From: Phyllobacterium endophyticum
GTDB taxonomy: Bacteria; Pseudomonadota; Alphaproteobacteria; Rhizobiales; Rhizobiaceae
Assembly (NCBI RefSeq): GCF_003010935.1
Contig: NZ_PGGN01000001.1
Span: 124,001-188,000 of the forward strand
Length of the DNA stretch: 64,000 nucleotides
Reading direction: 5' to 3'
Numbering within the stretch: position 1 is the first letter of the stretch; each line of letters begins with the position of its first letter. The position numbers were made by a program, and so were the translations under genes. A model generated the notes under the pieces. It was not told the origin of the DNA. It did no database searches and was given only the letters and a program-made list of their open reading frames with translations. Shown here one piece after another: positions 41,767-52,632 of this stretch.

Positions 41767-43476
41767 ATGGTCGCGTTAAGCGAAACACCGCAACTTTGGG
41801 GACTGGCAACGGCGCAGCTTTGGCGTCGTTTTCGCAGGCGCGTGCGCATGGGTCCGCTGTATCGCTGGCGGTTTACCGGCTTTACGCCCGAACGTGTTCT
41901 TATCGCGCCGCAAGATCTTCGCCCCGCCGATCCGCAACTTGCAGAAGAGTTCTACCACGGCCGCTTCGCCTTGGCCGGCAAGGTGGTCGAGACCGGCGGG
42001 CGCTCGCCGTTCCTGGTTGAACCACCCAACCCAGCGTGGCAGGCCGCCATGCACAATTTCGGCTGGCTGCGCCATTTGCGAGCCGCGGGCACAGATCTTG
42101 CCACAGCCAATGCGCGGGCCTTGCTCAGCGACTGGATCACGACGCATGGCCGCTCAATCACCGGCCCCGCATGGATCCCCGAAGTCACTGCGCAACGCAT
42201 TATCGCGTGGCTGCAACATTCGAGCCTCATCCTCGCCGGCACGGACCTTCGCTCGTACCGCCAGTTCATGCGCTCGCTCGCCATGCAGGTTCGGTATTTG
42301 CGGACGATGGCTGCCGTCATGGACGATGGCGAGGAGAAGCTTCGCGCCCGCATTGCTCTCGCGCTTGCTGCGTTGGCTCTGCCAGTGACCTCCAGCACCA
42401 GCCGTTCAGCCCGGCGCAATCTCGAGTTTGAGCTCAACCGGCAAATCCTGCCGGATGGCGGGCATATCTCGCGCAATCCGCTGACGATCCTCGAATTGCT
42501 TGCCGATCTCCTGCCCTTGCGCCAGACCTATGCCAGCGGCCAGGAAGCCCCGCCCAAGGCTTTGATAGAGGCCATCGAGCGCATGCTGCCTGCACTGCGT
42601 TTCTTCCGCCATCACGATGGCAGCCTGGCTTTGTTCAATGGCGTCGGCGCCACGATGCCGGAACGGGTTATCGCGGTGTTGCGTCATGACGATATCGGTG
42701 GTCTGCCACTCACGCATGCCCCGCATTCGGGCTATGAGCGCTTGTCGATGGACTCGACCACGATCATCGCCGATACGGGCCTGGCTCCGCCGGTAACCGC
42801 CTCGCGTGATGCCCATGCAGGATGCCTCTCCTTCGAAATGTCCTCCGGGCGCAGCCGGTACATCGTCAATGCCGGTGTCGATCGCTATGGCCCCCCGGAA
42901 TTTCGTCCGCTGGCGCGTTCGACCGCCGCCCATTCGACCGCCACGATAAACGACACCTCTTCCTGCCGGTTCAGTTCGACCTCCGGACTGTCGACGATGA
43001 TCGGCACCCCGATTATCGCCGGGCCGACCAAGGTCAATATCGAGCGAATAGAGCGGGAAGGTGCTGTCGGATTCGTGGCCAACCACAATGGCTACGTGCG
43101 GCCGTTCGGCATCTATCACGAACGCCAGGTCGTCCTGTCGCACAATGGCAGCGTCATCGAGGGCATCGACAGTTTTTTTGCTGCCGGGCGAAATCCCCTG
43201 CGCGATACCGGTGCGGAAGACGTCGTCATCCGTTTCCACCTCCACCCGTCGGTCAGCATCACTGTCGACGAGCACGGCCTGATCATCCTGCAGGTCGAAA
43301 ATGACGACATCTGGATGTTCTCGGCAACGGTTCAGCCTTTCATTGAAGATTCGCTGTTCTTCGCCGGCTTTCGGGGGCCAGTCAAAACGCGTCAGATCAC
43401 GCTGTCGCTCAACGCCGCCCACCGCCCGGAAGTCGAGTGGCAATTCACCCGTACTACCCTTGGAGTCTACGGATAG
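41767..43476 (+). CDS. Heparinase II/III family protein
   Basis: A 569-residue protein. The N-terminal two thirds are an alpha-helical toroid-like part (AWQAAMHNFGWLRHL, RNLEFELNRQILPDGGHISRNPLTILELLADLLPLR), and the C-terminal part is a beta-sandwich of the heparinase II/III type (AHSTATINDTSSCRF, EREGAVGFVANHNGY). No signal peptide is visible, although relatives degrade uronic acid polymers outside the cytoplasm; the true substrate is unknown. The ATG at 41767 is chosen; a TTG ten codons upstream is an alternative. It sits between rsmB and purH as in other Hyphomicrobiales. Confidence 0.88.
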   Translation: MVALSETPQLWGLATAQLWRRFRRRVRMGPLYRWRFTGFTPERVLIAPQDLRPADPQLAEEFYHGRFALAGKVVETGGRSPFLVEPPNPAWQAAMHNFGWLRHLRAAGTDLATANARALLSDWITTHGRSITGPAWIPEVTAQRIIAWLQHSSLILAGTDLRSYRQFMRSLAMQVRYLRTMAAVMDDGEEKLRARIALALAALALPVTSSTSRSARRNLEFELNRQILPDGGHISRNPLTILELLADLLPLRQTYASGQEAPPKALIEAIERMLPALRFFRHHDGSLALFNGVGATMPERVIAVLRHDDIGGLPLTHAPHSGYERLSMDSTTIIADTGLAPPVTASRDAHAGCLSFEMSSGRSRYIVNAGVDRYGPPEFRPLARSTAAHSTATINDTSSCRFSSTSGLSTMIGTPIIAGPTKVNIERIEREGAVGFVANHNGYVRPFGIYHERQVVLSHNGSVIEGIDSFFAAGRNPLRDTGAEDVVIRFHLHPSVSITVDEHGLIILQVENDDIWMFSATVQPFIEDSLFFAGFRGPVKTRQITLSLNAAHRPEVEWQFTRTTLGVYG

Positions 43477-43638
43477 GTTCCATCTGTCCGACATGCGCGG
43501 GAACAACCCGATCACTAATGTGTGTCCGCGCTTCGGGGGCGACATCTGCCTCTTGGGCTTGTATAGAGTTGCAGCGTTGCCGCTTTCCGGACGAGCTTGA
43601 AACTCACATCACCGCCCTATCCACCAGGAGTATTCACT

Positions 43639-44691
43639 ATGGAGTATCGTCAACTTGGCCGCTCCGGCCTTAAAGTATCGGCACTCAGCCTCGGCACGAT
43701 GACTTTTGGGGGCAAAGGCAATTTTGCCAAGACCGGCGACACGGACCTGCAAGGCGCCAAACGGCAGATCGACATGGCCGTCGAGGCCGGCATCAATCTT
43801 GTCGACACCGCGGATATCTATTCGACGGGCGCTTCCGAGGAAATCATCGGTCAGGCACTCAAGGGCAAGCGTGACAATCTCCTGATCGCCACCAAGGCCA
43901 GGTTCCGCATGGGCGCGGAGATCAATGATGCAGGCCTGTCCCGCTATCACCTGATCCGCGCCGCCGAAGCCAGTCTGAAGCGCCTCGGCACCGATCGCAT
44001 CGATCTTTATCAGTTGCACCAGTGGGACGGATTGACACCGCTCGACGAAACTCTGGAGGCGCTCGATACGCTCGTGCGTTCCGGTAAGGTGCGTTACGTC
44101 GGCGTGTCCAATTTCTCGGGCTGGCACCTGATGAAGACCATGGGCATCGCCGCGCTCAAGAATTACATCATGCCGGTCAGCCAGCAGATACATTACAGCC
44201 TCGAAGCCCGAGAAGCGGAATACGAGCTTATCCCCGCGACGATCGACCAGCACCTTGGTGTTCTCGTCTGGAGTCCTTTGGCCGGCGGGCTCCTTTCCGG
44301 GAAATACCGCCGCGACAAGGCGGCGCCGGAGGGTACCCGCCAGTTCGCCAATTGGGGCGAGCCGCCTGTCCGCGATGAAAAACGGCTCTACGATATTATC
44401 GAGGTTCTGGTCGGGATTGCCGAAGCGCGTGGCGTTTCCGCGGCGCAGATCGCCCTTGCATGGCTGCTCGGACGCAAGGGTGTGACCACCGTCATCGTCG
44501 GCGCGCGCACAGACGCCCAGCTTGCGGACAACCTCAAGGCCGCCGATGTCGTTCTGACCGCCGGTGAGCGTGCAAGCCTCGACAAGGTCAGTCAGGTGCC
44601 CTTGATCTATCCCTACTGGCATCAGGCCCGCACCGCATCCGACCGGCTTTCTGCTGCGGATCTTTCCTTGATCGAACCGCACCTCAGCTAA
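43639..44691 (+). CDS. Aldo/keto reductase
   Basis: A 350-residue NADPH-dependent AKR. The tetrad is readable: Asp and Tyr in LVDTADIYSTGASEEIIG, Lys in LLIATKARF and His in LYQLHQWD; the cofactor segment VIVGARTDAQLADNLKAAD is near 290. The ATG at 43639 follows CAGGAG and gives the typical beginning MEYRQLGRSGLKVSALSLGTM. The substrate is unknown. It is followed at 36 nt by an MFS gene, likely one operon. Confidence 0.93.
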   Translation: MEYRQLGRSGLKVSALSLGTMTFGGKGNFAKTGDTDLQGAKRQIDMAVEAGINLVDTADIYSTGASEEIIGQALKGKRDNLLIATKARFRMGAEINDAGLSRYHLIRAAEASLKRLGTDRIDLYQLHQWDGLTPLDETLEALDTLVRSGKVRYVGVSNFSGWHLMKTMGIAALKNYIMPVSQQIHYSLEAREAEYELIPATIDQHLGVLVWSPLAGGLLSGKYRRDKAAPEGTRQFANWGEPPVRDEKRLYDIIEVLVGIAEARGVSAAQIALAWLLGRKGVTTVIVGARTDAQLADNLKAADVVLTAGERASLDKVSQVPLIYPYWHQARTASDRLSAADLSLIEPHLS

Positions 44692-44727
44692 CCCCGCGGT
44701 GGGAGGACCGCCGGCAACGAGAACCCC

Positions 44728-45957
44728 ATGGCATATTCCCGAGATAACGTATTGCCGCGTCCCGAACCCGAAGAAGCCCTCGCAACCGAACTGCCGGGAC
44801 TTTCTCCGGCATTGACGTTCCTGTTCGCCTTCGCCTGCGGGGCGATGGTTGGAAATATCTACTACGCACAAGCTCTTATCGGCTTGATAAGCAACGACCT
44901 CGATCTGCATGGCGGCATGGCCGGGTTCATCGTCACCGTGACCCAGCTTGGATATGGCGCGGGACTGCTGTTCCTGGTTTCGCTGGCCGACCTCGTTGAA
45001 AACCGCCGTCTGGTTCTGCTGACACTTGCCGGCACCGCGCTTGGCCTCGCCGGTGCCGCACTCTCGGGCTCGGCAACGGCCTTCCTTTTATCGTCCTTCA
45101 CCATCGGCTTCTTTGCCTGCGGTGCGCAGGTTCTTGTGCCTTTCGCCTCGCATCTCGTTCCCGCCGCTTCGCGAGGGCGCACCATCGGCAATGTGATGGC
45201 GGGCCTGCTGACCGGGATCATGCTGGCGCGCCCACTTGCCAATCTTGTGGCTTCGGAGTTCGGCTGGCGCGCCATTTTCTTCATCTCGGCCGCCGCGATG
45301 CTCGCAGTCATGCTACTTCTGCGTGCCGCGCTGCCACAACGTATGCCGCAGGGCGGGATGCGTTATGGGGCGATCCTCGCCTCCATGTGGCACCTTCTCG
45401 TCACCACCCCGGCACTGCAACGCCGAGCCTTCTATCAGGGCATCATGTTCGCCAGTTTCAACCTGTTCTGGACCGGAATTCCCCTGCTTTTGACCGATCA
45501 GTTCGGCTACAGCCAGCGCCAGATTGCCCTTTTCGCACTTGCAGGGGCGGCCGGCGCACTGGCTGCTCCCGTTGCCGGGCGGCTCGCGGATCGTGGCTAT
45601 ACGAGGCAGGGCACGGCCGTCGCCATGATGACCCTGGCGATCTGGTTCGTCATTGCGGGCTGGGCCGGAACTGCCATTTCGATCACCGCGCTCGTCCTTG
45701 CCGCTGTTTTCATCGACAGTGCCGTCCAGACGAACCAGATCCTCAGCCAGCGCATCATCTTCTCTCTCGATGACCAGGCTCGGGGCCGCTTGAATGCCGT
45801 CTACATGACCATTGTTTTCCTGCTCGGTTCCGCCGGTTCCGCCCTTGCCGCCGCCACCTATTTCTATGGCGGCTGGTGGACCACGGCATTGGCGGGCGCG
45901 GCAATGGGTGTTGCGGTCCTGCTTGTGTTCGCCACAGAGCGTCGTTCCAGGACATAA
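44728..45957 (+). CDS. MFS transporter
   Basis: A 409-residue major facilitator with about 12 transmembrane helices. The loop between helices 2 and 3 reads SLADLVENRRLVL, a form of the MFS DRxGRR signature, and GRTIGNVMAGLLTGIMLARPLANLVASEFGWRAIF is a helix 4-5 region of drug-efflux type. The cargo cannot be told. It is next to the aldo/keto reductase, and the pair separates the heparinase-like gene from purH. Confidence 0.9.
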   Translation: MAYSRDNVLPRPEPEEALATELPGLSPALTFLFAFACGAMVGNIYYAQALIGLISNDLDLHGGMAGFIVTVTQLGYGAGLLFLVSLADLVENRRLVLLTLAGTALGLAGAALSGSATAFLLSSFTIGFFACGAQVLVPFASHLVPAASRGRTIGNVMAGLLTGIMLARPLANLVASEFGWRAIFFISAAAMLAVMLLLRAALPQRMPQGGMRYGAILASMWHLLVTTPALQRRAFYQGIMFASFNLFWTGIPLLLTDQFGYSQRQIALFALAGAAGALAAPVAGRLADRGYTRQGTAVAMMTLAIWFVIAGWAGTAISITALVLAAVFIDSAVQTNQILSQRIIFSLDDQARGRLNAVYMTIVFLLGSAGSALAAATYFYGGWWTTALAGAAMGVAVLLVFATERRSRT

Positions 45958-46035
45958 AAGGTAGGATTCCAGCTTTGCCTGTGCTAACGGCCAAGCAAAT
46001 CCGCTCGATTTTCATTCTGCTGAGGACGAATTCTC

Positions 46036-47652
46036 ATGGCCGTCGCCGCCAAATCCTATTCCCCGCCTAACCTTTATCCCGTCAAGCGTGCCCTCCTTTC
46101 CGTGTCCGACAAGGCCGGCCTCATCGCTCTCGCCCATGCGCTGCATCGTCATGGCGTTGAGCTCCTGTCCACCGGAGGCACCTCGAAGGCGATAGCGGCG
46201 GAAGGGATTCCCGTTCGAGATGTCGCCGATATCACCGGCTTTCCGGAGATCATGGATGGGCGCGTCAAGACCCTGCATCCCAACGTTCACGGCGGCCTGC
46301 TTGCTGTCCGCGACGATCCCGAGCACGTCGAAGCGATGAATACCCACGGCATCCAGGGCATCGATCTGGTGGTGATCAACCTTTATCCCTTCGAGGAGGT
46401 CCGCCACTCCGGAGCCGACTACGCCAACATCGTCGAGAATATCGACATTGGCGGGCCCGCCATGATCCGCGCCGCGGCCAAGAACCACGCCTATGTCGGC
46501 GTCGTCACCGATACCGGCGACTATGACATGGTCATCGCCATGCTCGACAAGCATGAAGGTTCGCTGCCCTACTCGTTCCGGCAAAGCCTTGCAGCCAAGG
46601 CCTACGCCCGTACCGCCACCTACGACGCCGCAATCTCCGGTTGGTTCGCGGAAAGCCTCATGACCGAAACTCCGTCGCGCCGCGCCATAGGCGGCCATCT
46701 GCATTCGGTCATGCGTTACGGCGAAAACCCGCACCAGTCGGCCGGTTTCTATTTGACAGGCGAAAAGCGGCCGGGCGTTGCCACGGCCACGCAGCTTCAG
46801 GGCAAGCAGCTCTCCTACAACAATATCAACGATACGGACGCCGCCTTCGAGCTTGTCGCCGAGTTCGATCCCGCCCGCACGTCCGCGGTTGCCATCATCA
46901 AGCACGCCAATCCTTGCGGCGTCGCCGAAGGCGCAACCCTCAAGGAAGCCTATCTGAAAGCGCTCGCCTGTGATCCGGTCTCCGCTTTCGGCGGTATCGT
47001 CGCACTCAACAAGACGCTCGACGCCGAAGCTGCGCAGGAGATCGTCAAGACGTTCACCGAAGTCATCATCGCGCCGGACGCAACGCCCGAAGCCCAGGCG
47101 ATCGTGGCCGCCAAGAAGAACCTGCGACTGCTGGTGACCGGCGGACTGCCCGATCCGCGCGCCGGCGGCATCAGCGCCAAGACCGTTGCAGGAGGTATTC
47201 TCGTCCAGTCGCGCGATAGCGGTGTCGTCGATGACCTCGACCTGAAGGTCGTTACCAGGCGCGCGCCGACGCAAGCCGAGATGTCCGACCTCAAGCTTGC
47301 CTTTCGCATCGCCAAGCATGTGAAGTCGAACGCCATCGTCTACGTCAAGGATGGCGCCGCCGTCGGTATCGGCGCGGGTCAGATGAGCCGCGTCGACAGC
47401 GCGCGCATCGCCGCGCGCAAGGCGCAGGATGCCGCCGAAGCTGCCGGTCTCGATACGCCATTGACCAAGGGCTCGGCCGTGGCCTCCGACGCCTTCTTTC
47501 CTTTTGCCGATGGCCTCCTCTCAGCCGTGGCCGCCGGTGCAACTGCGGTGATCCAGCCGGGCGGTTCCATGCGCGACGACGAGGTGATCGCAGCAGCCGA
47601 TGAGCATGGCATTGCCATGGTCTTCACCGGCATGCGCCATTTCAGGCATTGA
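46036..47652 (+). CDS. purH: Bifunctional AICAR transformylase / IMP cyclohydrolase
   Basis: A 538-residue enzyme for the last two steps of purine synthesis. The N-terminal cyclohydrolase begins [38 protein letters not shown]; the C-terminal transformylase contains [11 protein letters not shown], which holds the catalytic Lys-His pair, and ends [24 protein letters not shown] ... FTGMRHFRH. The length matches the family. It ends at a stem-loop shared with the convergent glutamate dehydrogenase gene. Confidence 0.98.
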   Translation: MAVAAKSYSPPNLYPVKRALLSVSDKAGLIALAHALHRHGVELLSTGGTSKAIAAEGIPVRDVADITGFPEIMDGRVKTLHPNVHGGLLAVRDDPEHVEAMNTHGIQGIDLVVINLYPFEEVRHSGADYANIVENIDIGGPAMIRAAAKNHAYVGVVTDTGDYDMVIAMLDKHEGSLPYSFRQSLAAKAYARTATYDAAISGWFAESLMTETPSRRAIGGHLHSVMRYGENPHQSAGFYLTGEKRPGVATATQLQGKQLSYNNINDTDAAFELVAEFDPARTSAVAIIKHANPCGVAEGATLKEAYLKALACDPVSAFGGIVALNKTLDAEAAQEIVKTFTEVIIAPDATPEAQAIVAAKKNLRLLVTGGLPDPRAGGISAKTVAGGILVQSRDSGVVDDLDLKVVTRRAPTQAEMSDLKLAFRIAKHVKSNAIVYVKDGAAVGIGAGQMSRVDSARIAARKAQDAAEAAGLDTPLTKGSAVASDAFFPFADGLLSAVAAGATAVIQPGGSMRDDEVIAAADEHGIAMVFTGMRHFRH

Positions 47653-47666
47653 TTCCCCAGAATGTG

Positions 47667-47699
47667 GTTGCCGGTTCTTCATAGGAGGAATCCGGCAAC
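47667..47699. terminator. Stem-loop between convergent purH and NAD-GDH genes
   Basis: GTTGCCGG / CCGGCAAC (8-bp perfect arms) extended inside by TTC/GAA across a one-base bulge. It is placed to stop transcription from both sides; T runs are weak. Confidence 0.6.
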
Positions 47700-47731
47700 A
47701 AGAAGCTTTGTAACATTCGGGATCTAGGAAG

Positions 47732-50700
47732 TCAGGATAGGTCCGAGAGCAATCCGGCCGCGACGGCAAGCCGCGATACCGTAAGGTCTCCGGTCTCCAC
47801 GATATTGACCATGCGTTGGCGCACCTCGTCGACGTGAGCACCGCGGCTTGCCAGCCAGTCCTTCGCCGGATCACCACCGCCTTTGCCATACTTGGTCAGC
47901 GCCGCAACAGCGATGCCGCGCCTCGCCTGCGAGATCAAGTCGGTTGCCCGCGCCAGCGCCAGCCCGTCATAATAGTCTGCAACGGAAACACCACGCGCCG
48001 CGTCCTCTATCCGTCCAATGCGGAAGGCCTCGGAAATATCGAAATAGGCCTTTGCCGCGCTGGCTGTGTCCACATTGGCCTGCTGCGCCACTGCAGCGAT
48101 ATCCGGGATGATCGGCGCAATCTCCAGCCTTGCCAGTTGTGCCGCAAGAGCCGGAGGCGCACCAAGGGCGGCGTTGCTGATCGCCTCTTCCCGGATGATT
48201 CCGGTCACCGATGCGGGCAGCAGCTTGTCGAGGCGCGGCTGCAATGTGTCGCGTGCAGTTTTGATTTCCGCAATCGCCGCCCCAAGCCCCCCTGCGCTCG
48301 TCTTGTTTCGCAGTACCCAGGCGGTCGTCCAGTTCAGCATGCGCGCGACCTTGGCGTAGAAACCGTTCTGGATTTCACCTGAGATGCTGTTGTCCAGCGC
48401 GTCTATGCCGGCGAAAATGCCGTCCACTTCGAAACCGTCCCGCACGACGATATAGGCCCGGACGATGTCGGGACCCGAATGTCCCGTCAGGTCGGAAAGC
48501 CGGCTCACAAAGGTCGGGCCGCCGCGATTGATCACATCATTGGCAAGCTGCGTGGCGATGATATCGCGGCGCAGGCGATGCGTGCGGATCTCCTCGCTGA
48601 AGCCCTCTTTCATCTGGCGCGGAAAATATTCCATCAGTTCGCGTTCGAGATAGGGATCGTCCGGCAGGTCGCTTGCCAGAATCTGATCGGAAAGAACGAT
48701 CTTGGAATAGGCAAGAAGGACGCCGAGCTCCGCTCGGGTAAGGGGAATACCTTCCACCTGCCGTTCCGCCAGGGCCTTGTCGTCGGGCAGCGTCTCGACC
48801 TTGCGATTCAGGAGTTTCCTTGCCTCCAGATCGCTGATGAAGCGCGCCTGATAGGCGAGGTCGTGCACACCGCGCCGCTGCGCCAGCGAAAGTGCCAGGG
48901 TCTGCAGGTAATTGTTGCGCAGCACCAGATCGCCGACTTCCTCGGTCATCGATTCCAGCAATACGTCGCGCTCGGCACGCTGCAGCTTGCCCGAGCGCAT
49001 AGCTTGGGCCAGTGCGATCTTGATGTTGACCTCGACGTCGGAAGTGTTGACGCCGGCCGAATTGTCGATGGCGTCCGAGTTGCAACGCCCACCGAGCAAA
49101 CCGAACTCGATGCGTGCCTTTTGCGTCATGCCGAGATTGGCGCCTTCGCCGATGACCTTGGCGCGAACGTCGCTCCCGGTGATGCGGATTGCATCATTGG
49201 CACGGTCACCCGCTTCCGCGTCGGTCTCGAGCGAGGAGCGAATATAGGTGCCGATACCGCCGAACCATAGCAGGTCGACCGGCGCTTTGAGTATCGCAGT
49301 CATGATCTCCAGGGGAGTTGCTGTGGTCTTGGCAAGGCCGATGGCTTTGGCCGCATCCTTCGACAGCGTTATCGACTTCTGCGAGCGCGAGAACACGCCG
49401 CCACCCTTGGAAATCCTGCTTCTGTCAAAATCCTGCCAGCTCGAGCGCGGCAGGTTGAACAGCCGCTGGCGCTCTTTCAGCGTCGCCTTCACATCGGGTT
49501 CCGGATCGATGAAGATGTCGCGGTGGTCGAACGCCGCGATGAGCCTTGTTTGCGGCGATAGCAGCATGCCGTTGCCGAATACGTCGCCTGACATGTCGCC
49601 GACGCCGACGACGGTGAAAGGCGCTTTCTGGATGTCCTTGTCGAGTTCCCGGAAATGGCGTTTTACCGCCTCCCAGGCGCCGCGCGCGGTAATTCCCATT
49701 TTCTTGTGGTCGTAACCGGCCGAGCCCCCGGAAGCGAATGCATCGTCGAGCCAGAAATCATGCGCTTGGCTGATTGCATTCGCCGTGTCGGAAAATGTCG
49801 CCGTTCCCTTGTCTGCAGCCACGACGAAATAGGGGTCGTCACCATCCAGGCGGAGCACGTTGTCCGGCGGAACGACTGTCTCTCCGTGCAGGTTGTCAGT
49901 CACCGAGAGCAGCGTCGAAATGAAGGTGATATAGGCAGCGCGGCCGGCTTCGAAAATCGCATTGCGGTCGGTTCCGACCGGCAGGCGCTTGGGAAAAAAG
50001 CCGCCTTTGGCGCCAACGGGAACGATGACTGCGTTCTTTACCTGCTGTGCCTTTACCAGGCCCAGCACTTCCGTCCTGTAGTCCTGCGCACGATCCGACC
50101 AGCGCAGGCCACCGCGTGCGACCGGGCCGAAGCGCAGGTGCACGCCCTCGACCTCCGGTCCGTAGACAAAGATTTCGCGATAGGGTCGTGGCTCGGGCAA
50201 AGCGTCGAGCTCTCTCGGGTCGAGCTTGAAGGCCAGCGTCACGCGTTCGGCTCCGTCTTCCTCCGGTGCAAACGCATTGGTACGCAGGGTCGATTCGATC
50301 AGGTTGAGAAACCGGCGCAGAATTCTATCATCGTCGAGGCTTGGTACGTCCTGCAGCGCCTGTTCAATCGAGGCGCGAATCATGGTCTGCCTGCGTTCCG
50401 ATTGTATGCCCGCCCTGGCGGGATTCAATCTCTGCTCGAACAGGTCGAAGATTTGCCTGGCAATCGCCGGATATCGATTGAGCGTCGCCGCGATGAAATC
50501 CTGCGAATAGGGGATGCCTGCCTGCTGCAGATAGCGCCCGTAAGCGCGCAAGATGATGATCTGCCGGGCGTTCAGCTGCCCTGTGAGGGCAAGCGCGTTG
50601 TAGCCGTCATTGTCGGACGTGCCATTCCAGATGAAGCGGAATACGTCTTCGAACAAGGCGCCGTCATCGGCAAGATCGATGGCTGATCCGGAGGAACTGA

Positions 50701-52525
50701 CGAGTTCCATGTCGTGCACGAATAGCGAGCTTCCGTCGACGGCGGGAAGCTGAAACGTCTGCTCGCTGATGACCCTGAAACCCATGTTCTCGAGCAGAGG
50801 TACGCGATGAGACAGGGCGACTGCCGAACCGTAGTGGTAAATCTTCAGCGAAGCAGCGTTAGGGCCATCGGTCCGGTGGCGGTAGAAATCCACGTAGAGC
50901 GGGTTGTTCCGTGAAAGGCCGGCAATACGGCTCGCGTCCACCAGTGCCTCGTCCGGTGAGAAGTTCTCCCGGTAGGAATCCGGAAAGGCCGCTGCGAGCG
51001 CCGTGAATTCCGATCTACCGGTGCGGTCACCGACCTCTGCAACCGCATCTTCCCAGGTTCGGACGATCGCACGAACGGTCTCCTCCAGCGCCTCGCGCCT
51101 GACCTTCGGGAAGTCATCGCCCGTGTGGCCGATGATGAAATGCACCCGGGCAAGCGCACCCTCCGGAAATGCCGGGTAGAAGGCCGAAACATGGCCTTCG
51201 TAGACCTTGGCGAGGTGCGAGCCGATTTTCTCGCGCACGATCGAATCGTAGCGTTCGCGCGGCACGAACACGATGATCGATGCGAAGCGGCCGAAAGGAT
51301 CGACGCGCGGCAGCACCCGCACGCGCGGCCGCTCGCCCAGCGCCAGAATGATCTCGGCGTTTCGTGTCAGCGTCTTGACGTCGATCTGAAACAGATCGTC
51401 GCGCGGGTAGCTCTCGAGTACCTTGATCAGTTGCTTGCCGGAGTGGTCTTCCCGGTTGAAACCAAGACGGGTGATAACCGCCTCGGTCTTGGAGCGCAGA
51501 TACGGTATCTGGAGGACAGAACGCGTATAGGCGCCCGATGTAAACAGGCCGACGAAGCGTAGTTCTCCCGCGACCTTCCCGTTCGAATCGAATGTTTTTA
51601 CGCCGATATAATCCATGTAGCCGCGACGGTGCACCAGCGACTTCGTATTGGCCTTGGTGACGATCAGCGGCTCGGGGCCTGTAAGGAAAGCGATGATTTG
51701 CGGGGTCGTCGTCACACCTTGGTTGCCGCGCTTGAGCACGCGCACATCCGGATCGCTCAGGATGCCGAGGCCGCGCTTGCCGGATCGTTCGAGCTCACCC
51801 TGGCTGTCGTCACCTTGATAATCATATTCGCGGACTCCCAAAAACGTGAAATTATTGTCGCGCAGCCATTCGAGAAATTCTACCGCCTCTGCGGCGGCGG
51901 CCTTCTTCAGGGGAGTCTTGCCGGTCTTGTAGGCCTCTATCGCATCGCTCAGCCGCTCTACCATCGCTGCGCGGTCATTGACCGCTTCACGCACCTGTTT
52001 AAGCACGGTGGTGAGCGCTGCGGTCATGATTTCACGCGAATGCCCGTCGAGGGCCGGAACATGGATCTGCATGACGCTGACCCGGGCTACATCAGGGCCC
52101 GGCTTCTCAGGGCCCGCAGCGCCGATGATACTGTTCTTGCCTCGGTCGATATCCATGACCGGATGCAGGACGAGGTAAACGGCCGTTACCCGCTCGCTGA
52201 TCTCCCCGAGCACCGAGTCGAGCAGAAAGGGCATGTTGTCATTGATCAGGGTGATGACGGTGATCGGCCGGCCGTCGCGGTGGATTACATTGTTTTCGCT
52301 GAGATCGATCAGAGGCTGACCTGACTTGAATCGCGAAAGCGCGTCTTCTGCGAGCTTGGCGGACGCCGTGAGCGCGCCGCTGTCATAGACGGCAAGATCT
52401 TCTTCCGGCGCCCGGGCGAATAACAGTTCTTCGAACAATCCGGCTTTCGGCTTCTTCTCCCTGGCGGCTTTGGGCGGTTTTGACTTCACAGCGGCTTTTA
52501 CGTCCGGTCTGGTCATGGAAGTCAT
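47732..52525 (-). CDS. Large NAD-specific glutamate dehydrogenase (180-kDa class)
   Basis: A 1597-residue enzyme converting glutamate and NAD to 2-oxoglutarate and ammonia, used for glutamate catabolism. Regulatory ACT-like modules occupy roughly the first 700 residues. The catalytic core is recognisable by ARGGLRWSDRAQDYRTEVLGLVKAQQVKNAVIVPVGAKGGFFPKR and by GGSAGYDHKKMGITARGAWEAVKRHFRELDKD and GVGDMSGDVFGNGMLLS. The length is normal for the proteobacterial class. Nothing suggests a frameshift. It is a single gene. Confidence 0.97.
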   Translation of the reverse strand: MTSMTRPDVKAAVKSKPPKAAREKKPKAGLFEELLFARAPEEDLAVYDSGALTASAKLAEDALSRFKSGQPLIDLSENNVIHRDGRPITVITLINDNMPFLLDSVLGEISERVTAVYLVLHPVMDIDRGKNSIIGAAGPEKPGPDVARVSVMQIHVPALDGHSREIMTAALTTVLKQVREAVNDRAAMVERLSDAIEAYKTGKTPLKKAAAAEAVEFLEWLRDNNFTFLGVREYDYQGDDSQGELERSGKRGLGILSDPDVRVLKRGNQGVTTTPQIIAFLTGPEPLIVTKANTKSLVHRRGYMDYIGVKTFDSNGKVAGELRFVGLFTSGAYTRSVLQIPYLRSKTEAVITRLGFNREDHSGKQLIKVLESYPRDDLFQIDVKTLTRNAEIILALGERPRVRVLPRVDPFGRFASIIVFVPRERYDSIVREKIGSHLAKVYEGHVSAFYPAFPEGALARVHFIIGHTGDDFPKVRREALEETVRAIVRTWEDAVAEVGDRTGRSEFTALAAAFPDSYRENFSPDEALVDASRIAGLSRNNPLYVDFYRHRTDGPNAASLKIYHYGSAVALSHRVPLLENMGFRVISEQTFQLPAVDGSSLFVHDMELVSSSGSAIDLADDGALFEDVFRFIWNGTSDNDGYNALALTGQLNARQIIILRAYGRYLQQAGIPYSQDFIAATLNRYPAIARQIFDLFEQRLNPARAGIQSERRQTMIRASIEQALQDVPSLDDDRILRRFLNLIESTLRTNAFAPEEDGAERVTLAFKLDPRELDALPEPRPYREIFVYGPEVEGVHLRFGPVARGGLRWSDRAQDYRTEVLGLVKAQQVKNAVIVPVGAKGGFFPKRLPVGTDRNAIFEAGRAAYITFISTLLSVTDNLHGETVVPPDNVLRLDGDDPYFVVAADKGTATFSDTANAISQAHDFWLDDAFASGGSAGYDHKKMGITARGAWEAVKRHFRELDKDIQKAPFTVVGVGDMSGDVFGNGMLLSPQTRLIAAFDHRDIFIDPEPDVKATLKERQRLFNLPRSSWQDFDRSRISKGGGVFSRSQKSITLSKDAAKAIGLAKTTATPLEIMTAILKAPVDLLWFGGIGTYIRSSLETDAEAGDRANDAIRITGSDVRAKVIGEGANLGMTQKARIEFGLLGGRCNSDAIDNSAGVNTSDVEVNIKIALAQAMRSGKLQRAERDVLLESMTEEVGDLVLRNNYLQTLALSLAQRRGVHDLAYQARFISDLEARKLLNRKVETLPDDKALAERQVEGIPLTRAELGVLLAYSKIVLSDQILASDLPDDPYLERELMEYFPRQMKEGFSEEIRTHRLRRDIIATQLANDVINRGGPTFVSRLSDLTGHSGPDIVRAYIVVRDGFEVDGIFAGIDALDNSISGEIQNGFYAKVARMLNWTTAWVLRNKTSAGGLGAAIAEIKTARDTLQPRLDKLLPASVTGIIREEAISNAALGAPPALAAQLARLEIAPIIPDIAAVAQQANVDTASAAKAYFDISEAFRIGRIEDAARGVSVADYYDGLALARATDLISQARRGIAVAALTKYGKGGGDPAKDWLASRGAHVDEVRQRMVNIVETGDLTVSRLAVAAGLLSDLS

Positions 52526-52632
52526 AAAAATTCCCCCTGGATTAGATATTTTGCAGGATCATAGCCGTTCGGGCGCTATTTTCGACCACAAACTGCACTC
52601 CGGCAGTGAAATTGATATGACACGCAACAAAG

